Positions 45,613 to 54,612 of a stretch of DNA of 64,000 nucleotides are shown in pieces (the first letter of the stretch is position 1; each line of letters opens with the position of its first letter). The DNA comes from Polaribacter tangerinus. GTDB taxonomy: Bacteria; Bacteroidota; Bacteroidia; Flavobacteriales; Flavobacteriaceae. The notes below the pieces were generated by a model. That model saw only the letters and a list, made by a program, of their open reading frames with translations, had not been told where the DNA came from and made no database searches. Made by a program: the position numbers and the translations under genes. Location: contig NZ_CP150668.1 of assembly GCF_038024095.1 (NCBI RefSeq), positions 1,116,001-1,180,000 of the forward strand. Reading direction: 5' to 3'.

Positions 45613-46719
45613 TTAATTTCCTCTTCTAGAAGATGAAGATCTACCAGAAGATCTACTAGAACCTGAACTTCTACTGCTACTTGCTCGAGAACTGCTACTA
45701 CTGCTACTTCTTCTCATTGTAGATGACGACCCCGTACTTCTTGTACTAGAAGAACGTCTAACTGCACTATTAGAAGAACTTCTTCTTGCATTTGATGTAC
45801 CAGAACTTCTATTAACAGTGCTGGTGTTTCTTCGAACACTAGAACGTCTACCTACACTTCTAGATGAATTATTATTTACAACACCTCTTCTAACAGTTGC
45901 AGCACTTCTTCTTGTTGATGTAGCACTTCTAGTTGTGGAATTTCTTCTTGTAGAATATGCTACAGAACTTCTATTGCTACCTCTTCTAGAGTTTACAGAA
46001 GTACCTCTAGAAGTTACAACTCCTCTTCTGCTTCTATCTGCAATTCTTCCATTATAACGAGAATTTCTGTAATACCTATTATTTGTAAACCTATTATTAA
46101 ATCGGTTAGAAAAATATGGATTATGAAATGGGCCTAGATAATACGGGTGTCCCATAAAGCCGAATCTATTGAAACGATTGAAACCCCAACCCCAATTATT
46201 AAATCCGTTATTCCAACCCCAACGATTAAATCCGTTGTTCCAGCCCCAACGATTCCAGCCCCAGTTATTAAAACCCCAATTGTTGAAACCCCAGTTATTC
46301 CAGCCCCAATTATGAAAGCCATTATTCCAAAAAGGATCATTCATTAAATTTACATTCACAACAACATCGTTGTTTGGATTTCGGCCCCAAGAAGGATTGG
46401 TATTATAATTTAAGTCATCTTCTGCATACACATCATCACCAGAAACATAAGTATCTACATCAGTAAAAATTTCATTATCCCCTAAATTTTCTAAACGTTC
46501 TAACTCTTTAGTAAAATAGTTATTGTTGTAATCTTTATACTGAGTATCATCTGCAATAATAACTTTATTTTCAGGTTGCTTTATTTCATATTCATCGCCA
46601 TAAATACCATCTGCAGTTCTATATACACTCTGATACGTACCACAAGAAATCAATAAAAAATTAACTGCAGCTACTATGAAGATGTTATTAAATACTTTAT
46701 TTGAGAAGGACTGTTTCAT
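45613..46719 (-). CDS. Lipoprotein with Asn-Trp-Gly repeats and Arg/Ser-rich tail, function unknown
   Basis: The protein has 368 residues. The N-terminus (MKQSFSNKV, then IFIVAAVNFLLISC) is a lipoprotein signal. The region up to about residue 130 is acidic (YEIKQPENKVIIADD, FTDVDTYVSGDDVY). Residues about 135-180 contain repeated WGWNN, WGFNN and NGFNRWGWNN units. From about residue 215 to the end the protein is almost only Arg, Ser, Thr, Gly and Asn (SRRG, RRSS, RSSG repeats), very basic. The ATG at 46719 is chosen because it gives the lipoprotein signal; an upstream start at 46770 would hide it. The cationic tail could bind anionic polymers such as polysaccharide or DNA, but that is inference. 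No homologous family of known function is recognised. Confidence 0.72.
   Translation of the reverse strand: MKQSFSNKVFNNIFIVAAVNFLLISCGTYQSVYRTADGIYGDEYEIKQPENKVIIADDTQYKDYNNNYFTKELERLENLGDNEIFTDVDTYVSGDDVYAEDDLNYNTNPSWGRNPNNDVVVNVNLMNDPFWNNGFHNWGWNNWGFNNWGFNNWGWNRWGWNNGFNRWGWNNGFNNWGWGFNRFNRFGFMGHPYYLGPFHNPYFSNRFNNRFTNNRYYRNSRYNGRIADRSRRGVVTSRGTSVNSRRGSNRSSVAYSTRRNSTTRSATSTRRSAATVRRGVVNNNSSRSVGRRSSVRRNTSTVNRSSGTSNARRSSSNSAVRRSSSTRSTGSSSTMRRSSSSSSSRASSSRSSGSSRSSGRSSSSRRGN
46180..46318 (-). repeat. Imperfect tandem repeats coding Asn/Trp/Gly units
   Basis: Recurring blocks of CCCCAA or CCCCAG followed by TTATT/CGATT, spaced about 15-27 bases apart, encode the WGWNN/WGFNN units of the lipoprotein. 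The repeat also opens long meaningless frames on the other strand. Confidence 0.75.
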
Positions 46720-46897
46720 AATACTTGTTTTAAGGATGAGTATTCTTTTGAATGAAAAATTGTTCGGCAAAAAGTAGAAAACTTTACTTGGTCTCTTAGC
46801 TTTTTATAGTAGTTTTGTATTGTTCTATAAAAAAACAAAATAACTTTAGAACTTATTTCACTTTAAAGGTAACAATTTTTGTGCCAAACTTTTGATT

Positions 46898-48376
46898 ATG
46901 AGTAAACATTTAACAAAACGATCCGACGATTATTCTAAGTGGTATAACGAATTAGTTGTAAAAGCCGACTTGGCAGAAAACTCTGCCGTAAGAGGTTGTA
47001 TGGTTATAAAACCCTACGGATATGCTATTTGGGAAAAAATGCAAGCAGAGTTAGATAGAATGTTTAAAGAAACCGGTCATGAAAATGCCTATTTTCCACT
47101 ATTTGTGCCAAAAAGTTTATTTGAAGCTGAAGAAAAGAATGCAGAAGGTTTTGCAAAAGAATGTGCTGTGGTTACTCACTACAGACTTCAAAACGACCCT
47201 GATAAACCTGGTAAATTAAGAGTAGATCCTGCAGCGAAATTAGAAGAAGAATTAGTTGTAAGACCAACTTCTGAGGCCATTATATGGAACACTTACAAAG
47301 GATGGATACAGTCTTACAGAGACTTACCATTACTAATAAATCAATGGGCAAATGTTGTAAGATGGGAAATGCGAACAAGGCTATTTTTACGAACTGCAGA
47401 ATTTTTATGGCAAGAAGGGCATACGGCACATGCAACAAAAGCAGAAGCTATTGCTGAGGCAAAACAAATGCAAAATGTATATGCCACTTTTGCAGAAGAT
47501 TTTATGGCAATGCCAGTTGTAAAAGGTATAAAATCTGATAGTGAGCGTTTTGCTGGAGCAGAAGATACCTACACTATAGAGGCTTTGATGCAAGACGGAA
47601 AAGCACTTCAAGCAGGTACGAGCCACTTTCTTGGTCAGAATTTTGCTGAAGCTTTTGACGTAAAATTTACTTCAAAAGAAGGAAAACAAGAACATGTTTG
47701 GGCAACTTCTTGGGGAGTATCTACACGTTTAATTGGTGGATTAATAATGACTCACTCTGATGACAACGGACTTGTTCTACCTCCAAAGTTAGCTCCTATT
47801 CAGGTGGTAATTGTACCTATTTATAAAAACGAAGAACAACTTGCAGAGATATCTGAAAAAGTATCATCAATAGTAAAAGAATTAAGAGCTAAAAATATTT
47901 CTGTTAAATTTGATACTAGAGATACTTTTAGACCTGGAGCTAAATTTGCAGAATATGAGCTAAAGGGAGTTCCTTTAAGAATAGCAATGGGCAAAAGAGA
48001 TTTAGAGAACGGAACTGTAGAAATTGCAAGAAGAGATAACTTCGAGAAACAAACAGTTTCTCAAGATGATGTTGTAGAGATGGTTACAAAACTTTTAAAT
48101 GAAATACAGGAAAGTCTTTTTCAGAAAGCAAAAAATTATAGAGCAGCTCACACCACAGAAGTAGATAATTTTGAAGATTTTAAAAACACCATAAAAACCA
48201 AAGGAGGTTTTGTAGCTGCACATTGGGATGGAACCGAAGAAACAGAAAACAAAATTAAAGAAATTACCAAAGCAACAATAAGATGTATTCCCAATGATGC
48301 AATAGAAGAAAATGGAGTTTGTGTATTTAGTGGAAAACCATCAACCAAAAAAGTACTTTTTGCGAAAGCTTATTAA
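46898..48376 (+). CDS. proS: Prolyl-tRNA synthetase (archaeal/eukaryotic-like type)
   Basis: The protein has 492 residues. A class II synthetase charging tRNA-Pro: [47 protein letters not shown] and [18 protein letters not shown]. The short length without the bacterial editing insertion, plus a C-terminal extension after the anticodon-binding domain ending KVLFAKAY, shows the archaeal/eukaryotic-like form common in Bacteroidota. The ATG at 46898 is used; a TTG at 46892 would add two residues. It is a single gene, divergent from the lipoprotein gene. Confidence 0.95.
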   Translation: MSKHLTKRSDDYSKWYNELVVKADLAENSAVRGCMVIKPYGYAIWEKMQAELDRMFKETGHENAYFPLFVPKSLFEAEEKNAEGFAKECAVVTHYRLQNDPDKPGKLRVDPAAKLEEELVVRPTSEAIIWNTYKGWIQSYRDLPLLINQWANVVRWEMRTRLFLRTAEFLWQEGHTAHATKAEAIAEAKQMQNVYATFAEDFMAMPVVKGIKSDSERFAGAEDTYTIEALMQDGKALQAGTSHFLGQNFAEAFDVKFTSKEGKQEHVWATSWGVSTRLIGGLIMTHSDDNGLVLPPKLAPIQVVIVPIYKNEEQLAEISEKVSSIVKELRAKNISVKFDTRDTFRPGAKFAEYELKGVPLRIAMGKRDLENGTVEIARRDNFEKQTVSQDDVVEMVTKLLNEIQESLFQKAKNYRAAHTTEVDNFEDFKNTIKTKGGFVAAHWDGTEETENKIKEITKATIRCIPNDAIEENGVCVFSGKPSTKKVLFAKAY

Positions 48377-48513
48377 GTACTAATAATTGTGTAGTAAGGT
48401 TTTATATTGATAAAAAAACTAGTTAAGAATTCGTTATAAATAGTGACAAAACAACTCATTAATAGTGCTATTATTTTTTTTCGAAAAAAAAATAAACTTT
48501 TTTTAAAAAACTA

Positions 48514-48544
48514 TTGCACAATTTAAAAAACGTTGTATATTTGC
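48514..48544 (+). promoter_or_regulatory. Promoter of tRNA-Glu (and possibly rpsT)
   Basis: TTG (48514-48516), a 19-base spacer and TATATTTGC (48536-48544) match the Bacteroidota consensus. The tRNA starts 32 bases later and rpsT follows with no terminator between. Confidence 0.8.
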
Positions 48545-48575
48545 ACCCGCAATTGAGATATAAATTGATTGTTAT

Positions 48576-48647
48576 GGTCCGTTCGTCTAGGGGTTAGGAC
48601 GCATGGTTTTCATCCATGTAACACGGGTTCGATTCCCGTACGGACTA
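48576..48647 (+). tRNA. tRNA-Glu (anticodon TTC)
   Basis: 72-base cloverleaf. The acceptor GGTCCGT pairs with ACGGACT (one G-U), the anticodon stem CATGG/CCATG holds the loop TTTTCAT with anticodon TTC, and the T arm is ACGGG-TTCGATT-CCCGT. No encoded CCA. It lies 34 bases before rpsT. Confidence 0.96.
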
Positions 48648-48681
48648 CAAAAGTTTTAATTAAAAAACGAATAAAGAAATT

Positions 48682-48933
48682 ATGGCAAATCATAAGTCAG
48701 CATTAAAAAGAATTAGAAGCAACGAAGCTAAAAGATTGCGTAACAAATATCAGCACAAAACTACGCGTAATGCTGTTAGAGATTTACGTTCTATTGAAGA
48801 CAAGAAAGACGCAGAAGCTAAATTAAATACTGTTATTTCTATGTTAGACAAGTTGGCAAAGAAAAATGTTATACACAAAAACAAAGCCGCTAACTTAAAA
48901 TCTAAGTTAACTAAGCATGTAGCTTCTTTGTAA
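48682..48933 (+). CDS. rpsT: 30S ribosomal protein S20
   Basis: The protein has 83 residues and is very basic. The N-terminus [23 protein letters not shown] and the block [22 protein letters not shown] are characteristic of S20, which binds 16S rRNA in the small subunit body. It follows tRNA-Glu without an obvious separate promoter and ends in a strong terminator. Confidence 0.96.
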   Translation: MANHKSALKRIRSNEAKRLRNKYQHKTTRNAVRDLRSIEDKKDAEAKLNTVISMLDKLAKKNVIHKNKAANLKSKLTKHVASL

Positions 48934-48956
48934 AAGTATTCTTTTAAAAAAAATTA

Positions 48957-48987
48957 AAAGCACTGAATTCTATTCAGTGCTTTTTTT
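48957..48987. terminator. Bidirectional terminator between rpsT and rodA
   Basis: 12-bp stem AAAGCACTGAAT/ATTCAGTGCTTT (48957-48968 with 48972-48983) with a 3-base loop and a following T run. It serves rpsT on the plus strand and the cell-shape operon on the minus strand. Confidence 0.9.
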
Positions 48988-49010
48988 GTTACACAATAAA
49001 CTTTTCTTAT

Positions 49011-50291
49011 TTACCAATCGTAATGTTTGTGTGCATCTAATCGTAAGAAAATAAATAGTAAAATAGTAAAACCCCACAAAGAAGAACCTCCATAACTAAA
49101 AAATGGAAGTGGGATTCCTACGGTTGGAAACAAACCAATTACCATCCCTATATTTACCGATACATGAAAAAATAAAATAGATGCCAATCCGTACCCATAA
49201 ATTCTACCAAACTTATTGGTGTGAGTTTCCGATAAATAAATAATGCGAAACATCATTACAGAAAATAGTATAATTACGAGAGCGCTTCCTATAAAACCCC
49301 ATTCTTCTCCAACAACACTAAAAATATAATCGGTATGCTGCTCTGGCACAAAATCGCCTTTCGTTAAATCGCCTTTTAAAAAACCTTTACCACTAAAACC
49401 ACCAGATTTAATTGTTAGTTCAGATTGATGAGAATTATATCCAATTCCTTTATCATCTGTTTTTTTACCCAATAAAATCTCGAAACGATCTCTGTGATGT
49501 TGCTTAAAAACATTGTTGTAAGTATATCCAACGCCTAATATAAAAGCAGCAACTATAATGTAAACTCCTATTACTTTATACCAATTAAATCGTAAAAATC
49601 TTTTACCATCTCTGTAAGTAATGTATGCTGTAAAAAGGGTAATTAAAACAAAAAGACTACTTAAAACTACCGTTGCACCAAATAAAATGGTTAGTAAAAA
49701 TAATGTTATAGCCAAGACTCCTAGTGTTATATAATGTAGGGTTAATCCTTCTCTATTTAATACAAAAAAGAAAGCGAGGTATATAAGAGCAGAACCGGCG
49801 TCTGGCTGAAAAAGAATTAAAAATGCAGGAATAAATATAATAATAAAGGCTTTTATTTGATTTTTTATCAACTTAAAATTATAGTGTCTATCACTTAACA
49901 ACTTGGCTACTGCCAAAGCAGTAAAAGCCTTAACAAACTCGGAAGGCTGTAAGCCTAAAAAACCAAAATTAAACCAAGATTTAGCTCCATTAATTTCTTT
50001 TCCGAAAGGAAATAATAGTAGTAATGAGACTAATGAAATAAGATATAATATACTAGCAAAACGTTCATAGAATTTTGCATTAAAAAACAACACAACAATT
50101 ATTAACGGAACAGAAAGCAAGATAAAAATAAGCTGTTTTCCGTATTTTGTAGAAAATGATAATAACTCTTGCGTATCGTCTGTTTTGGAAGCCGCATAAA
50201 TATTTAACCAACCGAAAACTACCAAAATAGCGTACAAGAAGATTAGTAACCAATCTAAGTTTTCAAATATATTATTTCGTTCCTGACGCAA
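49011..50291 (-). CDS. rodA: Rod-shape peptidoglycan polymerase RodA (SEDS family)
   Basis: The protein has 426 residues with about ten membrane segments. SEDS signatures include FGKEINGAKSWFNFGFLGLQPSEFVKAF, FQPDAGSALIYLAFFFVL, QHTDYIFSVVGEEWGFIG and PLPFFSYGGSSLWGF. It polymerises glycan strands of the lateral wall together with the PBP2 transpeptidase encoded just upstream. The start appears to be TTG at 50291 (MRQERNNIFENLDW), inside the last codons of mrdA, giving a 20-base overlap and probable translational coupling. Last gene of the purH-mre operon. Confidence 0.93.
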   Translation of the reverse strand: MRQERNNIFENLDWLLIFLYAILVVFGWLNIYAASKTDDTQELLSFSTKYGKQLIFILLSVPLIIVVLFFNAKFYERFASILYLISLVSLLLLFPFGKEINGAKSWFNFGFLGLQPSEFVKAFTALAVAKLLSDRHYNFKLIKNQIKAFIIIFIPAFLILFQPDAGSALIYLAFFFVLNREGLTLHYITLGVLAITLFLLTILFGATVVLSSLFVLITLFTAYITYRDGKRFLRFNWYKVIGVYIIVAAFILGVGYTYNNVFKQHHRDRFEILLGKKTDDKGIGYNSHQSELTIKSGGFSGKGFLKGDLTKGDFVPEQHTDYIFSVVGEEWGFIGSALVIILFSVMMFRIIYLSETHTNKFGRIYGYGLASILFFHVSVNIGMVIGLFPTVGIPLPFFSYGGSSLWGFTILLFIFLRLDAHKHYDW

Positions 50292-52161
50292 CTTTTGGAA
50301 TTTTTGGTATTAATTTATCATATTCTGATTGCAAACTTAAATTTAGCATTGCCTTTTCTCTATATTTTGTTTCTTTAGAAATGTGACCATTTAAATATTT
50401 TTCAATCAGCAAACTTGTAATTGGCGCTGCAATTGTAGAGCCGTAACCTCCATTTTCTACAAAAATTGCAATGGCTATTTTTGGGTTCTCTTTTGGCGCA
50501 AATGCAACCAAAATAGAGTGATCTTCTAGCTTTACTCTTTTACCATTTACAATTGCATAATTTTCTGATGTACCTGTTTTTCCACAAATATCTATACCTT
50601 TTACTTGACTGTATTTTCCTGTTCCAGTTTTAAAAACTTCGTGCATGGCTTCAATTACTGGAGTAAAATGTTTTGTGTCGATAGTGGTTTGCTTCTTTAC
50701 AGTATAATTTACGTTTTTAATAGGACTTTTATCTACTTCTTTTAATATATGAGGTGTATAAAAAAAGCCTTTATTTGCAATAGCTGCAGTAAAATTAGCC
50801 AACTGAATTGGAGTGGTTAAAATTTCTCCCTGACCAATAGCGTTAGAAATATTTGTAGAAGCGTTCCAAGAATACGTATAGGCATTTTCGTAGTATGCAC
50901 CAGTTGGTATTAAACCAGGACTTCCTTGTGGTAAATCATATCCTAAATAATTACCTAAACCGAAGCTTTTTACATGTGTACTCCAATTGTCTAAACCTTT
51001 AGAAGGGTTGTTATTTTTCTCGACAATTAACTTATAAGTATTTGAAAAATAACTGTTACAAGATTTAGCTATCGCTGTTTTTAAATGGATAGGTTTGCCA
51101 TAAATGTTGCAATGGCAACCCATAAATTCGTTGGGTCTGTTTCCGTAACGATATCCACCATTACAATAAAAATAACTTTTTTCTGAAATAACACCTTCTT
51201 GTAACCCAATAAGTGCGTTCATCATTTTAAATGGAGAACCTGGCGGATAGGTGGCTTTTAACCCTCTGTCGTAAGTAGGTTTATCTGGATTATTCGGATT
51301 CATTAAAATTAATGAATTTTTAGATCTTTTTCTACCTACTAACATATTAGGGTCGTAGGAAGGAGCGGTAACTAGCGCTAAAATTTCTCCTGTAGACGGT
51401 TCTAAAGCCACAATACCACCTCTTTTTCCGGTCATTAGTTTTTGCGCATATTGCTGCAACTCAATATCTAAAGTTAACATTAAATCTTTACCATTTTCTG
51501 CTAAACTATCATTTGCTCCATTGTTATAAGAACCTGTAACTTTATTTAAACTATTTTTAGTTAAATATTTTACTCCTTTTCGACCTCTTAAGTACTCTTC
51601 GTACTGTTTTTCGATACCATCTTTCCCTATTAATTCTCCTGCTTGATAATAGTCACTCTCTCTTGCAAGAGATTCATTAACTTCACCAATGTATCCTAAA
51701 ACATTGGCTGCAGCATTTATAGGATATTCTCTAATAACTCTCTTCTGAATAAAAAAACCTTGATATTTGTGTAACTTTTCTTGTAAAAAAGCAAAATCTT
51801 CTTTTGCCAACTGTTTTAAAAATACAGAAGGTAAATACGTTGCATATCTGGCGGCTCTGTTATAACGCTTTATAAAATCTTTTTTATCGATTTTTAATAG
51901 TTTACAAAATTCTAAGGTATCTAAGGGTTTTACTTTTTCAGGTTCAATCATTACGTCGTAAGATAGTTGGTTTGCCACAAGTAAAACGCCATTTCTATCA
52001 TAAATATAGCCGCGCTCTGGGTAGTCAAACTCTACCTTAACAGCACCGTTGTTTGTTGGATTGTAGTTGTCTTCTTTTAAAACTTGAAGGTAAAACAAGC
52101 GCCCAATAAACAATGATCCAACAACAGTAATAAGAAAATACAGTAAAAAATTTCTTTGCAT
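50272..52161 (-). CDS. mrdA: Penicillin-binding protein 2 (rod-shape transpeptidase)
   Basis: The protein has 629 residues. An N-terminal membrane anchor (FLLYFLITVVGSLFIGRLFYL) is followed by the PBP dimerisation domain and a class B transpeptidase domain with the active-site SPFK (in PPGSPFKMMNALIG), SCN (in AIAKSCNSYF) and KTG (in CGKTGTSE). It cross-links lateral-wall peptidoglycan and activates RodA. It overlaps mreD by one base and rodA by 20, indicating tight co-translation. Confidence 0.95.
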   Translation of the reverse strand: MQRNFLLYFLITVVGSLFIGRLFYLQVLKEDNYNPTNNGAVKVEFDYPERGYIYDRNGVLLVANQLSYDVMIEPEKVKPLDTLEFCKLLKIDKKDFIKRYNRAARYATYLPSVFLKQLAKEDFAFLQEKLHKYQGFFIQKRVIREYPINAAANVLGYIGEVNESLARESDYYQAGELIGKDGIEKQYEEYLRGRKGVKYLTKNSLNKVTGSYNNGANDSLAENGKDLMLTLDIELQQYAQKLMTGKRGGIVALEPSTGEILALVTAPSYDPNMLVGRKRSKNSLILMNPNNPDKPTYDRGLKATYPPGSPFKMMNALIGLQEGVISEKSYFYCNGGYRYGNRPNEFMGCHCNIYGKPIHLKTAIAKSCNSYFSNTYKLIVEKNNNPSKGLDNWSTHVKSFGLGNYLGYDLPQGSPGLIPTGAYYENAYTYSWNASTNISNAIGQGEILTTPIQLANFTAAIANKGFFYTPHILKEVDKSPIKNVNYTVKKQTTIDTKHFTPVIEAMHEVFKTGTGKYSQVKGIDICGKTGTSENYAIVNGKRVKLEDHSILVAFAPKENPKIAIAIFVENGGYGSTIAAPITSLLIEKYLNGHISKETKYREKAMLNLSLQSEYDKLIPKIPKVASGTK

Positions 52162-52664
52162 TATTGCTTTTTAGAAAATATATATGATCCTAAGAAATAT
52201 AAAAGTAACGTAAAAGTACTTGAAAAAAGTGTATTCAAGAGTACTTTCCCTAAATTTTGAAAACTAAAGTTAATAAAAGAAAACAACATAAGATGATGCA
52301 AAAGTGTTAAAGTTACTGTGTAGTTAAAAATTTTACCAAATGGTTCTGAAGTAAGATTAAAAAAAGAATAATCTGCTTCATATTTTTTAAAAAACACTTT
52401 AACAAAAAACAACCTAAAATATGCTATAGTTAGGGTTGCAGAGGCATGTATTGCTCCTGAATCTGAGAAAAAATCTATTAATAAGCCAAGTATAAAACTT
52501 GATAATAAAAATAAAAAACGATCTTTTTTTAAAGGGTATAAAAAAACAAAAATGATGTACAAATAAGGATTTACATATCCTAAAAATAGCACATTATTAA
52601 GAACTAATACTTGTAAAAGCACTAAAAAAATAAACAATCCCAAAAAGTAAAGTGTCTTATTCAT
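52161..52664 (-). CDS. mreD: Rod shape-determining protein MreD
   Basis: The protein has 167 residues and is almost entirely hydrophobic with about five or six membrane segments (LYFLGLFIFLVLLQVLVL, YLYIIFVFLYPL, FLFLLSSFILGLLIDFFSDSG). MreD sequences diverge, but the size, membrane profile and position between mreC and mrdA identify it. It overlaps mreC by eight bases. Confidence 0.92.
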   Translation of the reverse strand: MNKTLYFLGLFIFLVLLQVLVLNNVLFLGYVNPYLYIIFVFLYPLKKDRFLFLLSSFILGLLIDFFSDSGAIHASATLTIAYFRLFFVKVFFKKYEADYSFFNLTSEPFGKIFNYTVTLTLLHHLMLFSFINFSFQNLGKVLLNTLFSSTFTLLLYFLGSYIFSKKQ

Positions 52665-53484
52665 TTTCGGTATTTTCTAATGATTTAAGTTCTTGTTTGT
52701 GTAAATTTTTAATAACATAAACAGGTCCAATGTTACTCATATCATTAAATAATGCTATGTCTAAGGTATTTCCAACTGTGTTTTCTTTTCGTAAACGGAT
52801 TACTTTCCCTATTAAAATTCCTTCTGGAAAAATAGTAGATTTTCCATCTGTTACAATTGTATCTCCAATTTTTACTGGTGCTTGTCTAGGAATATCTGTT
52901 AACTGAACTGTTTTATAACTATCTCCATTCCATATTAATGTACCAAAATATCTAGTATTTTTTAATCGTGCATTTATTTTACTATTTCTGTTTAAAACAG
53001 ACTGAACTCTCGAGTACAAAGCTGTTGTATTGTCTGTAATTCCTACTATTCCTCGACCATTTATTACGGCCATTTCTTTTCTAATACCCTGGTTTTCCCC
53101 TTTATTGATTGTCAAAAAATTAAAAGGTTTTGTATAGTTATTATTTATAACTTTTGCATTGGTGTAGGTAAATTTTTGAAGATAATTAGTAGTATCTATC
53201 TGAACAGAATCTGTAGTAATATTGTTATATGTATTATTAGAAAGTAAATTTCTTAATCGGGTATTTTCTTCTACAAGTTGTTCGTTGTAAGTTTTTAGTT
53301 TAAAATAGGTTGATAAATTAGCCATTTTATCATAAAAACCTCCGGTAATCGTATTTGCAGAATTTACAAATTTACTTTTATGAAAGTTAAGATTATTAAA
53401 TGTAATTACAAGCGCTATAAACTGCAACATCAGAAAGAAAAGTAAATATTTATTCTTTTGAAAAAAGTAAATAAGTTGTTGCAT
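52657..53484 (-). CDS. mreC: Rod shape-determining protein MreC
   Basis: The protein has 275 residues. A membrane anchor near the N-terminus (KYLLFFLMLQFIALVITF), a coiled coil (YNEQLVEENTRLRNLLSN) and a periplasmic beta domain with LTINKGENQGIRKEMAVING, GIVGITDNTTALYSRVQSVLN and ILIGKVIRLRKENTVGN. It links the cytoplasmic MreB filament to PBP2 and RodA. It lies 21 bases after mreB. Confidence 0.94.
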   Translation of the reverse strand: MQQLIYFFQKNKYLLFFLMLQFIALVITFNNLNFHKSKFVNSANTITGGFYDKMANLSTYFKLKTYNEQLVEENTRLRNLLSNNTYNNITTDSVQIDTTNYLQKFTYTNAKVINNNYTKPFNFLTINKGENQGIRKEMAVINGRGIVGITDNTTALYSRVQSVLNRNSKINARLKNTRYFGTLIWNGDSYKTVQLTDIPRQAPVKIGDTIVTDGKSTIFPEGILIGKVIRLRKENTVGNTLDIALFNDMSNIGPVYVIKNLHKQELKSLENTENE

Positions 53485-53505
53485 TATTTAAAAGCGTATC
53501 AAAAA

Positions 53506-54534
53506 TTATTTCATTAATACATTCTTGTATTTATCTAACTCTTTTAAAGCAATTCCTGTTCCTCTCACTACTGCTCTTAAAGGGTCTTCTGCCACGTATA
53601 CGGGCAAATCTGTTTTTCGAGACAATCTTTTGTCTAAGCCTCGTAACATAGAACCTCCACCGGCTAAATAAATACCAGTATTGTAAATGTCTGCGGCTAA
53701 TTCTGGTGGTGTTTTAGATAACGTTTCCATTACAGCATCTTCAATTCTAAGAATAGATTTATCTAATGCTTTTGCTATTTCTCTGTATGAAACTTGCACT
53801 TGTTTAGGTTTTCCGCTTAGTAAATCTCTACCTTGTACCAACATATCATCTGGTGGTGTTTCTAAATCTTCGGTAGCAGCACCAATTTGAATTTTAATTT
53901 TTTCGGCTGTAGTTTCTCCAACGTGTAAATTATGCTGAGTTCTCATATAATACATAATATCATTGGTAAATAAATCTCCAGCAACTTTTACAGACTGGTC
54001 GCAAACAATACCTGCAAGTGCAATTACGGCAATTTCTGTTGTTCCACCACCAATATCTATAATCATGTTTCCTTTTGGTTCCATAATATCGATACCAACA
54101 CCAATTGCAGCAGCCATTGGCTCATAAATTAAATAAATTTCTTTGGCATTCATGTGTTTTGCAGAATCTCTAACGGCTCGTTTTTCAACTTCTGTAATAC
54201 CAGAAGGTATACAAATAACCATTCTTAATGCAGGTGGAAACAACTTTTTCTTGATAGAGGGAATCTGTTTTACAAACTCCTTAATCATTTCTTCGGATGC
54301 CTGAAAGTCTGCAATTACACCGTCTTTTAACGGTCGAATTGTTTTGATATTTTCATGGGTTTTTCCTTGCATTAAATTGGCTTCTTTACCAATAGCAATA
54401 ATTTTACCCGAAATTCTATCTCTTGCAACAATAGAGGGACTGTCGATAACCACTTTTCCGTTGTGGATTATTAACGTATTTGCGGTTCCTAAATCAATCG
54501 CAATATCTTCGGTCATAAAATCAAAAAAACCCAT
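53506..54534 (-). CDS. mreB: Rod shape-determining actin-like protein MreB
   Basis: The protein has 342 residues. Actin-fold phosphate loops: IAIDLGTANTLIIHNGKVV near the N-terminus, IDIGGGTTEIAVIALAGIV and GIYLAGGGSMLRGLDKRL. Also LIYEPMAAAIGVGIDI and GKTHENIKTIRPLKDGVIADF, typical of MreB. It forms membrane-associated filaments guiding lateral-wall synthesis. The amphipathic N-terminus MGFFDFMTEDIAIDL is usual for the group. Confidence 0.96.
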   Translation of the reverse strand: MGFFDFMTEDIAIDLGTANTLIIHNGKVVIDSPSIVARDRISGKIIAIGKEANLMQGKTHENIKTIRPLKDGVIADFQASEEMIKEFVKQIPSIKKKLFPPALRMVICIPSGITEVEKRAVRDSAKHMNAKEIYLIYEPMAAAIGVGIDIMEPKGNMIIDIGGGTTEIAVIALAGIVCDQSVKVAGDLFTNDIMYYMRTQHNLHVGETTAEKIKIQIGAATEDLETPPDDMLVQGRDLLSGKPKQVQVSYREIAKALDKSILRIEDAVMETLSKTPPELAADIYNTGIYLAGGGSMLRGLDKRLSRKTDLPVYVAEDPLRAVVRGTGIALKELDKYKNVLMK

Positions 54535-54612
54535 AAAAAATCTTTTTATTATTAAATTCTTGTGCTTCTTACAAACTTACTAAATTTATAAGTGCAAATA
54601 ACTATTATATTA

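Noticed and set aside
45818..46347. Two long plus-strand frames opposite the Trp/Arg/Ser-rich lipoprotein
   Set aside because: They arise from the low-complexity repeats; their products are monotonous Leu/Thr/Ile/Pro runs without signal or domain.
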